This document shows positions 1-5,279 of a stretch of DNA of 5,383 nt, one piece after another. A model generated the notes under the pieces. The model searched no databases. It was not told where the DNA came from and saw nothing but the letters and a program-made list of their open reading frames with translations. The stretch is from NCBI GenBank assembly GCA_964571145.1, contig CAZNAP010000143.1:1-5383 (forward strand), given 5' to 3'. The stretch is from Suilimivivens sp964571145 (GTDB lineage: Bacteria > Bacillota > Clostridia > Lachnospirales > Lachnospiraceae). Within the stretch, counting starts at the first letter, position 1. Every line of letters begins with the position of its first letter. A program made the translations under genes and the position numbers.

Positions 1-139
1 CAATTTTCGCTTTGTTCAAATCAAAACCCACTACCTTTATTTTCTTGGCAAAAGCAACAGCTATGGGCATTCCCACATAACCAAGACCCACTAAAGAAAG
101 TTTTTCTTCTCCACTAACCAACTTGTCATATAAATTCAT
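1..139 (-). CDS. Nucleotide-sugar 6-dehydrogenase, N-terminal fragment (UDP-Glc/UDP-HexNAc dehydrogenase family)
   Basis: This is a partial gene: 46 codons from the start, after which it runs off the low-coordinate edge. It begins MNLYDKLVSGEEKLSLVGLG and shows the Rossmann NAD-binding motif GLGYVG at residues 18-23 (GxGxxG). The acidic residue that normally holds the NAD ribose follows at the end of strand 2 (VVGFD, D40). This N-terminus is typical of the WbpO/TviB/WbpA branch, which oxidises C6 of UDP-GlcNAc, UDP-GalNAc or UDP-Glc to the uronic acid in two NAD-dependent steps in the cytoplasm. The catalytic cysteine and the substrate-binding C-terminal domain lie outside the window, so the sugar cannot be decided. 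The start is set by AGAGGA about 6 nt upstream of the ATG. It lies downstream of the glycosyltransferase on the same strand but has its own promoter-like sequence. Family assignment is firm; substrate is open. Confidence 0.93.
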   Translation of the reverse strand, partial: MNLYDKLVSGEEKLSLVGLGYVGMPIAVAFAKKIKVVGFDLNKAKI

Positions 140-286
140 GTGTTTTCCTCTTTTCTAATTAATTATTTGTTTTCTATTGCGTAATACTTTGTAATGTATA
201 AACTCAATACTGTATTATAATATTTTTTACATCATATTGCAAATTCACATAATCCTCATGACATATAATTCTCATTGTCATATCTC
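140..286 (-). other. 147-nt AT-rich intergenic spacer
   Basis: This is the only sizeable non-coding stretch. It separates the glycosyltransferase stop from the dehydrogenase start. Read on the minus strand it holds a weak dyad near its upstream end (ATGACA/TGTCAT at 258-263 and 276-281), a good sigma-A-type promoter at 214-242, a leader of roughly 65 nt rich in A and T, and the ribosome binding site of the dehydrogenase. There is no GC-rich hairpin followed by a T run, so read-through from the operon above remains possible. Confidence 0.8.
214..242 (-). promoter_or_regulatory. Predicted sigma-A-type promoter for the nucleotide-sugar dehydrogenase
   Basis: On the minus strand, TTGCAA (237-242; 4 of 6 matches to TTGACA) is followed after exactly 17 nt by a perfect TATAAT (214-219). 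Transcription would begin near 205-208, giving a leader of about 65-70 nt before the ATG at 139. A small perfect palindrome, AATAC-N-GTATT (206-216), overlaps the -10 edge and the predicted start point and could be an operator, though palindromes this short are common in AT-rich DNA. The promoter would allow the dehydrogenase and whatever follows it to be expressed separately from the bacillosamine-type operon. Confidence 0.6.
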
Positions 287-1417
287 TCATTTTATGCAGG
301 CGTGAATTTCTTCCAGATAGGCGTCTGCCACCAAGCGGCGGTCAAATTCTTGTTCCATCTTAGTTCTGGCAGCAAGTCCCATATCTCGTCGTTCTTCCCA
401 GTTCAAACGTTTGAACTTTTGTAACGATTGTATCAAATTCTCGCTGTTTTCCGATTCAAATCCAAATCCGGTAACACCCTCCTCGAAGATTTCCTTACAG
501 CCACTTATATTTGAAGCAAGTACTGGTCTGGCTGTTGCTGAAGCTTCCATCAGTACATTGGACATGCCTTCGTGATAGGTTGGCAGTACAATTGCACTGG
601 CATTCTTAATGTATTCATGTACTTCCGGATGAAATCCAAGGAACTCAACTACTCCGTCTTTCTCCGCCTGTACTAACTGTTCCTCATAATCTTCATCACA
701 GTATCCTAATATTTGAAATACCGTTTGTTCATCATGCAATTGCTTGGCGGCTTCCAAATATTCGCGAATGCCTTTTTCTCGCATGACTCTTCCAATATAG
801 AGGAAGCGTGTGCATTCCTCCTTGGGATAAGGTTCCGGTTGATGCCTTGTTAAATCCACACCTGAGCCACTGACTAATCTGCTCTTTTGTCCTCTGTCTA
901 TTGCATCAGTAAATTCTTGTTTTTTATCCTTAGATTCTATAATATGATACTTCTTGAAAATCTCCAGATTTTCGCTATTTTGAAAAAAGACACAAGATGC
1001 CTTTTTGAGTCCAGCTTTGTACATAATCGTTATCATCATACGAAGCAATCCAGGTCTTTGAAAGGTGCTGCCCAAGCCTGTTATGGTTGTAATATAGGGT
1101 ATTTTCTTTTGGCCGCAACAATAGCCACCATATATATTCGGCTTAATGGTATAGGTCAAAACCAAATCCGGCTTTATCTCTGCTAACAGCTTGCGATATG
1201 CCTTCATCAGCTTCAAGTCCTCGATGGGATTGACACCTCTTCGATTAATCGAAGTCTCGACAATTTCCACGCCTTCTTCGGCTAATTCGGCAGTTCGAAC
1301 AGTATCTGGCAAGCTTGCCACCACCCGGTACTTGTCCAGCAAACGTAAGACCAGTTCATTTCGAAAATCATATAGTCCGCCGGAGGAATTGGCCAATATC
1401 AGAATTGTTTTTTTCAT
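287..1417 (-). CDS. GT4-family glycosyltransferase, PglA-like (adds a sugar to the Und-PP-linked first sugar)
   Basis: This 376-residue cytoplasmic or membrane-peripheral GT-B enzyme probably extends the lipid-linked glycan after the PglC-type step. The N-domain opens with MKKTILILANSSGGLYDFR, whose glycine-rich loop contacts the acceptor. It carries KPNIYGGY (92-99) and ITGLGSTF (112-119), resembling the EGLGS segment of Campylobacter PglA. The C-domain has the GT4 donor signature: GRVMREKG with R210 and K215 for the diphosphate, and the EX7E pair E283/E291 in YHEGMSNVLME. It is therefore probably a retaining transferase using a UDP-sugar, and in PglA the donor is UDP-GalNAc. I place the start at 1417 rather than at 1477: the protein then begins with the first beta strand, GGAG lies 8 nt upstream, and the ATG overlaps the ATP-grasp stop as ATGA. 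A hydrophilic stretch of about 18 residues (161-178) looks like an insertion relative to PglA. Family is certain; donor and acceptor are inferred. Confidence 0.88.
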   Translation of the reverse strand: MKKTILILANSSGGLYDFRNELVLRLLDKYRVVASLPDTVRTAELAEEGVEIVETSINRRGVNPIEDLKLMKAYRKLLAEIKPDLVLTYTIKPNIYGGYCCGQKKIPYITTITGLGSTFQRPGLLRMMITIMYKAGLKKASCVFFQNSENLEIFKKYHIIESKDKKQEFTDAIDRGQKSRLVSGSGVDLTRHQPEPYPKEECTRFLYIGRVMREKGIREYLEAAKQLHDEQTVFQILGYCDEDYEEQLVQAEKDGVVEFLGFHPEVHEYIKNASAIVLPTYHEGMSNVLMEASATARPVLASNISGCKEIFEEGVTGFGFESENSENLIQSLQKFKRLNWEERRDMGLAARTKMEQEFDRRLVADAYLEEIHACIK

Positions 1418-2397
1418 GGAATAATCTCCGTATCGCTCATATCCTTGATGAAAAGTTCGACATATTTCATCATGCAAATGCCTGCCTTATAATCGCCAAT
1501 TGTAACAAGATTCTCTTGCCCTGCTAAATTATTAATAACCTGCTTGGGAAGATTTACACCACATGTATATGCATGGGGATAACCGCCGCCAAAACGAGGA
1601 TTCACTTCCGAAATGTAGTACACGCCGTCCTGCTCAAAGATATCCATATCTATCATTCCGCGGAACCCGCAAGTTTCAACAAAATTACGGATCAATTCAA
1701 ACAATCTCTCGTCTTTAACAGAAACTGACTTATCTGTTTCTCCGGCACGCATCTTGATTTTCTTCTTCGTAAAAATAGAGGTGCATTTGCCGGTAATCAT
1801 ATCAATATAGACATCTGCGCCATACTCTGTACCGCTCATGTATTCCTGAATCATCAAGTCTTCATATCGGTCAAAAAGTACTTCCAGTTCCTCCGCACAT
1901 TCCACCTTGTTGATGTTAATGCTGGCGCTTCCCTTCATGGGTTTCACGAAAACAGGATAATTGATTTCGCCCGCTTTCAATGCCTCGTAGAAGCTTTCTC
2001 TTGTAATATAGCATTTCGCTGTAGGAATATTCTTTTGAATCAGTAATTCATACATTTTGAATTTGTCAAAACAGGTCTCTACCAAATCGTAATCAGATAC
2101 AATCGGTGTAGTTCCTATTTCCAGAAAACGTTCTTTTTCATTGGCTAATAAACTGAGTTCCGGATCAATCAAGGAAAAGACACCATCTATTTTCTCTTTC
2201 TTGCAGATATCCAGAATCAACTCCAAATAACCCGGTGCGGTGATCCTAGGTACCAGATAAAAAGCATCCGCCTCATAAACAGCCGGTGCCAAATTGGAGC
2301 AATCTGTGGCTACGACTCTGCCCGTATCTCCTATTGCTTCTTTAAAATATTGAACGATTTTATTTCTGGTGCCTGCACTCAAAATCAGGATATTCAT
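1414..2397 (-). CDS. Stand-alone ATP-grasp carboxylate-amine ligase (CarB-like)
   Basis: This 327-residue protein has the full ATP-grasp layout. A Rossmann-like pre-domain (MNILILSAGTRNK, to about residue 105) leads to DKFKMYELL (111-119), which opens the ATP-grasp fold. Then come YPVFVKP with K152, the nucleotide-covering loop GSAS (156-159), QEYMSGTEY with E185 at the adenosine pocket, and the metal-binding set D252, E264 and N266 in ISEVNPRFGGGYP. The family activates a carboxylate as an acyl phosphate and joins it to an amine. Stand-alone members occur in polysaccharide loci. In neisserial PglB2 an ATP-grasp domain replaces the acetyltransferase that acylates the 4-amine of the bacillosamine precursor. 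Placed after pglE, pglC and a PLP enzyme, I infer acylation of that amine, or of another amino sugar, by an amino or hydroxy acid. The start at 2397 is chosen because GGAGG sits 5 nt upstream; an in-frame GTG at 2409 overlaps that site. Substrates cannot be read from sequence. Confidence 0.88.
   Translation of the reverse strand: MNILILSAGTRNKIVQYFKEAIGDTGRVVATDCSNLAPAVYEADAFYLVPRITAPGYLELILDICKKEKIDGVFSLIDPELSLLANEKERFLEIGTTPIVSDYDLVETCFDKFKMYELLIQKNIPTAKCYITRESFYEALKAGEINYPVFVKPMKGSASININKVECAEELEVLFDRYEDLMIQEYMSGTEYGADVYIDMITGKCTSIFTKKKIKMRAGETDKSVSVKDERLFELIRNFVETCGFRGMIDMDIFEQDGVYYISEVNPRFGGGYPHAYTCGVNLPKQVINNLAGQENLVTIGDYKAGICMMKYVELFIKDMSDTEIIP
1426..1429 (-). promoter_or_regulatory. 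Ribosome binding site of the glycosyltransferase
   Basis: GGAG on the minus strand lies 8 nt upstream of the ATG at 1417, inside the last codons of the ATP-grasp gene. Together with the ATGA stop/start overlap it fixes the glycosyltransferase start and suggests translational coupling. Confidence 0.75.
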
Positions 2398-2402
2398 AAA
2401 TT

Positions 2403-2407
2403 CCTCC
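2403..2407 (-). promoter_or_regulatory. Ribosome binding site deciding the ATP-grasp start
   Basis: A full GGAGG on the minus strand stands 5 nt before the ATG at 2397. The alternative GTG at 2407-2409 overlaps this site and would lack one of its own, so the shorter protein is preferred. It lies in the 40-nt spacer after the PLP enzyme gene. Confidence 0.78.
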
Positions 2408-2437
2408 ACTAGTAACTTTATGCTTTAGATTCATTAA

Positions 2438-3439
2438 CTATAAATTATCAAAATAAAGCGGGGTTCCGCCTGTATGAATAAACAAAATTCTTTTCTTACT
2501 GATTTGATGCTCTTTACAATATTCCAACATGCCATAGAACGCTTTTCCAACATAAGTAGTATCCATTGGAATGCCTTCCTGCTTCATCACATTGGTAATT
2601 GTATCCGAAATCGTCGGCGTATACTTCCCATAGCCACCGGCTCTGTAATCATCTGTAAAAATCAAGTCCTCCGGTTGAAATAATGCTGCAAACTGTTGCT
2701 CTCCAAGGTATTCCTTGATGCTACCCTCCACAACTTGCTTGCCTCTGCTCTGCTCTCTGGCAATACTAATCCCAATAATCTGAGGCTGTATCACTTTAGA
2801 ACCGGATTGCTTGGTCGCCAATAACGCTCTCTCCTGTAATAAGCCGCAAATCAATCCTGCCTGCGTTGTGCCGGTGCCTGAAGCATGAAAAATATAGTCG
2901 AAGCATTTCCCATTATTGACTTCATAATTTCTGATTTCCTGATAAGCTTCTACATAGGCTTCTGTTCCTGGATTACCATGTCCGCCGCCTGTAATAAAGT
3001 AAGGCTTTCTTCCTTCTGCAATATATGCTTTCTTACGGTTTTCTATAGTTGCAGCAACTTGATCTATGGAGCAAACTTCGATTGTTGCTCCGAAACTCTG
3101 AATCAACTTTGTATTATATAATTCTTCGCCGCTTGTACTTTCCACTTTCTCATCCGTAGAAATAATATGACAATCAAGTCCCATAGCAGCTGCCATATTT
3201 GCAATAATACGGCAGTGATTGGAGCTATTACTGCCATAAGTCATAACAACATCTGCGCCGCTTTTCTTAATTTCGCGATAGAATTTAGCTGCTTTTCTGG
3301 CTTTATTCCCGCCAAAACTAAAGGGGAGCATATCTTCTCTTTTTATATATATATAGTTCTCAGAATAATCACCGGAAAGGCGATAAAGTGGTGTTTCGTC
3401 CAAAGGTTGTTCGAATAAAGCAATCTCTTTCACCCGCAT
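2438..3439 (-). CDS. Fold-type-II PLP enzyme, D-cysteine desulfhydrase/ACC deaminase family
   Basis: This 333-residue cytoplasmic protein is of normal length for the family. The PLP lysine is K46 in FGGNKARK. The motif NSSNHCR (71-77) places S73 at the position of the catalytic serine of ACC deaminase (S78). HASGTGTTQAGL (185-196) is the phosphate-binding loop, and Y270 and Y296 match the two active-site tyrosines. The two residues that mark true ACC deaminases (E295 and L322) are V297 and T323 here. Threonine at the second site is the D-cysteine desulfhydrase state; valine at the first fits neither. The reaction is therefore open: elimination, racemisation or beta-replacement on a small amino acid are all possible. 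Its ATG lies 1 nt after the pglC stop and an ATP-grasp ligase follows, so I infer it makes or adjusts the amino acid or keto/hydroxy acid used in decorating the glycan. Start chosen from AGGAAGGGG 7 nt upstream. Confidence 0.86.
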   Translation of the reverse strand: MRVKEIALFEQPLDETPLYRLSGDYSENYIYIKREDMLPFSFGGNKARKAAKFYREIKKSGADVVMTYGSNSSNHCRIIANMAAAMGLDCHIISTDEKVESTSGEELYNTKLIQSFGATIEVCSIDQVAATIENRKKAYIAEGRKPYFITGGGHGNPGTEAYVEAYQEIRNYEVNNGKCFDYIFHASGTGTTQAGLICGLLQERALLATKQSGSKVIQPQIIGISIAREQSRGKQVVEGSIKEYLGEQQFAALFQPEDLIFTDDYRAGGYGKYTPTISDTITNVMKQEGIPMDTTYVGKAFYGMLEYCKEHQISKKRILFIHTGGTPLYFDNL

Positions 3440-3440
3440 A

Positions 3441-4055
3441 CTAGTTCCCCTTCCTGTAAATATCAAAATCAGGCACAGTCTGTTCTGCACCTGACAACGT
3501 ATTTTTTCTTCTTAATACCGCACCAATGGTCAAACCAATTACCTTCAGATCCATTCCAAGGGTTAAATGATTGACATATTCCAAATCATAAGCAAATCTG
3601 CCCTCCCAGCCGAGTGCATTACGCCCATTGACCTGCGCCAGACCGGTCATACCCGGTCGAACATCATGTCGATGGTTTTCTTCTTCTGTGTAATAAGGCA
3701 AATAACGCACCAATAAAGGTCTAGGACCAATGAGGCTCATATCACCCTTTAAGATATTAAACAATTCCGGTAGTTCATCCAGACTGGTAGAACGTAGTCT
3801 TTTCCCAAATTTTGTAAGCCGCACGTCATCCGGTAAAAGCTCTCCATTTTCATCCCTTGCATCTGTCATAGAGCGAAACTTATATAACTTAAAGATTTTC
3901 TGATTTTTCCCCGGGCGCTGCTGTGTAAAAATCGCAGGACTTCCCAATTTAACGCGAACCAGGATCCAAAGAATTAAATAAATAGGAGACAGAACGATAA
4001 TTCCCATGAGGGAAAGCACGATGTCTATGAGGCGTTTAAAAAAATGCTTGTACAT
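3441..4055 (-). CDS. pglC: PglC-type monotopic phosphoglycosyl transferase (Und-P : UDP-bacillosamine-type sugar-1-phosphate transferase)
   Basis: This 204-residue enzyme moves a sugar-1-phosphate from a UDP-sugar to undecaprenyl phosphate at the inner face of the cytoplasmic membrane, starting glycan assembly. It is the short single-domain form with one hydrophobic N-terminal segment (about 10-34). That segment carries S23-P24, the break that makes the helix re-enter the membrane in Campylobacter PglC. The catalytic Asp-Glu pair is D93-E94 (SLDELPELFN), at the same positions as in Campylobacter PglC. Other conserved blocks are FKLYKFRSM (55-63), DMSLIGPRPLL (105-115) with the PRP motif, and RPGMTGLAQVNGRNA (133-147). 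Likeness to PglC is high along the whole length, pointing to a 2,4-diamino-2,4,6-trideoxyhexose substrate, which the upstream pglE supports. The start at 4055 is chosen because AAGGAG lies 8 nt upstream (4064-4069); an earlier ATG at 4079 precedes that site. Confidence 0.9.
   Translation of the reverse strand: MYKHFFKRLIDIVLSLMGIIVLSPIYLILWILVRVKLGSPAIFTQQRPGKNQKIFKLYKFRSMTDARDENGELLPDDVRLTKFGKRLRSTSLDELPELFNILKGDMSLIGPRPLLVRYLPYYTEEENHRHDVRPGMTGLAQVNGRNALGWEGRFAYDLEYVNHLTLGMDLKVIGLTIGAVLRRKNTLSGAEQTVPDFDIYRKGN
3447..3455 (-). promoter_or_regulatory. Ribosome binding site of the PLP enzyme, inside the end of pglC
   Basis: The purine run AGGAAGGGG on the minus strand, which codes for the last Arg-Lys-Gly of the PglC-type protein, ends 7 nt before the ATG at 3439. 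The pglC stop TAG falls between the two. This selects the start at 3439 over the in-frame upstream one at 3490, which would overlap pglC by 50 nt. Confidence 0.72.
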
Positions 4056-4122
4056 AGGTTCTTCTCCTTCTGAAATCATCTTTAAACACTGGCCTGTACA
4101 CTAGAAATCCGCAGTACCATTT
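4056..4122 (-). other. 67-nt spacer between pglE and pglC
   Basis: This is the longest gap inside the otherwise compact operon. Besides the pglC ribosome binding site (AAGGAG at 4064-4069) it holds no hairpin or promoter that I can support. An open stretch of 12 codons starting just after the pglE stop has no ribosome binding site and is not called as a gene. Confidence 0.5.
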
Positions 4123-5259
4123 TTATCTATTAAAGCAACTCTTAACAATCGAAATAATCTTATCCATATCCTCAGGTGTATTCTTAATATCACTTGGCAA
4201 GCAGAATCCTCTGTTGAAAATATCTTCAGAGACACTTCCTACACCGTTAATGCCTTTTCCATCTGCTGTAATAAAGTCATTTTCCGCAAAGACCGGTTGT
4301 AGATGCATAGGCTTCCAGATTGGTCTGGTTTCAATATTGTGTTCTGCCANNNNNNNNNNGGGTGTTACCTTGCACCCTTTTGCTATGGTTACACAGGTAA
4401 GCCAACAATTGGCATCTCCATCTACCTTCAAGGGATTCAGTGTCAACTCGTCGATATCCGCAAAAGCTTCCTGATATTGCTTACGAATTGCCTGTTTAAT
4501 CTTTTTATGTTCTTCCAAATGAAGCAGTTGTCCACGTCCAATTCCGGCTACTATATTACTCATACGATAGTTGTAACCGATTTGTGAATGCTGATAGTAT
4601 CTAGCAGGGTCTCTGGCCTGCGTTGCCAGGAAAGTGGCCTTCTTGGTATATTCTTCATTAGCCGAAACCATCATACCACCGCCGGATGTCGTAATAATTT
4701 TATTACCGTTAAAGGAATAAATTCCTATTTCTCCGAAGGTTCCTGTGTGTTGCCCTTTATAGGTACTACTAAGGGATTCTGCTGCATCTTCAATAATCGG
4801 AACATTGTGAGCTGCACAAATTTCCATGATCTCATCTAGTTTGGAAGGTGTTCCATACAGATGAACGACCATTACTGCTTTGGGATTGGGATACTTCTCA
4901 AACGCCTTTTCCAAAGCCTTGGGATCCATATTCCAAGTATCGTTCTCTGAATCAATGAAAACAGGCGTTGCCTGTTCATAAACAATAGGATTACAGGTAG
5001 CACTAAAAGTTAAACTTGGCGTAAAGACCACGTCACCGGGTCCGATACCTAAAATACGGAGTGCCAAATGAATGGCTGCTGTTCCTGCACTTAAGGCTGC
5101 CGCATGACCACAACCGGTATATTCTGCTATTTCTTTCTCAAAACAATCTACATTGGGGCCTAGTGGCGCTACCCAGTTCGTATCAAAGGCTTCCTTAATA
5201 AATTCCTGTTCTTCGCCATGCATGGTAGGTGAAGATAAATAAATTTTTTTATCTGCCAT
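4123..5259 (-). CDS. pglE: PglE-type aminotransferase: UDP-4-keto-6-deoxy-HexNAc 4-aminotransferase (DegT/DnrJ/EryC1 family)
   Basis: About 378 residues, interrupted by a 10-N assembly gap. This PLP enzyme uses glutamate to aminate C4 of UDP-2-acetamido-2,6-dideoxy-4-ketohexose, giving the UDP-4-amino sugar that precedes bacillosamine. Visible landmarks are the N-terminal KIYLSSPTMHG and the NWVAPLGP segment (28-35), which match PglE. Next come the phosphate-loop SAGTAA (57-62), the pyridine-binding aspartate D158 in EDAAES, the PLP lysine K187 in SFNGNKIITTSGGG, and GYNYRMSN (228-235). The C-terminal IETRPIWKPMH (309-319) is characteristic of sugar aminotransferases. The start at 5259 fits the PglE N-terminus and has GGAAG 11 nt upstream, a somewhat long spacing. 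It follows the probable dehydratase gene by 20 nt and precedes pglC by 67 nt. The gap codons around residues 301-304 are unreliable, and about three codons may be missing there. Assignment as a sugar 4-aminotransferase is strong. Confidence 0.9.
   Translation of the reverse strand: MADKKIYLSSPTMHGEEQEFIKEAFDTNWVAPLGPNVDCFEKEIAEYTGCGHAAALSAGTAAIHLALRILGIGPGDVVFTPSLTFSATCNPIVYEQATPVFIDSENDTWNMDPKALEKAFEKYPNPKAVMVVHLYGTPSKLDEIMEICAAHNVPIIEDAAESLSSTYKGQHTGTFGEIGIYSFNGNKIITTSGGGMMVSANEEYTKKATFLATQARDPARYYQHSQIGYNYRMSNIVAGIGRGQLLHLEEHKKIKQAIRKQYQEAFADIDELTLNPLKVDGDANCWLTCVTIAKGCKVTPXXXXAEHNIETRPIWKPMHLQPVFAENDFITADGKGINGVGSVSEDIFNRGFCLPSDIKNTPEDMDKIISIVKSCFNR
4350..4359. other. Assembly gap (10 N) inside the pglE-type gene
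   Basis: Ten N bases interrupt the aminotransferase gene between its VTP and AEHNIETRP segments. A run of exactly ten is a common placeholder for a join of unknown length. As written the frame is kept (three unknown codons, then NTG), but the true number of bases may differ. Confidence 0.95.
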
Positions 5260-5279
5260 TTTCTTTCTGACTTCCTTCC

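Noticed and set aside
258..281. Terminator after the glycosyltransferase gene (ATGACA/TGTCAT dyad)
   Set aside because: The stem is only 6 bp and AT-rich, the loop is 12 nt, and no T run follows; it cannot be called a Rho-independent terminator.
1415..1477. Longer N-terminus for the glycosyltransferase starting at 1477
   Set aside because: The extra 20 residues precede the first beta strand, overlap the ATP-grasp gene by 64 nt, and a better start with GGAG and an ATGA overlap exists at 1417.
2438..3439. Naming the PLP enzyme ACC deaminase (acdS)
   Set aside because: The two residues required for ACC specificity are Val and Thr here instead of Glu and Leu, and an ACC role in a glycan operon has no support.
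4082..4120. Small 12-codon ORF after the pglE stop (MVLRISSVQASV)
   Set aside because: It has no ribosome binding site, no recognisable feature, and a length expected by chance.
887..4839. Open frames of 69-99 codons on the plus strand
   Set aside because: They lie antisense to genes with clear family motifs, lack recognisable domains, and none has a convincing ribosome binding site; two cross the N run.
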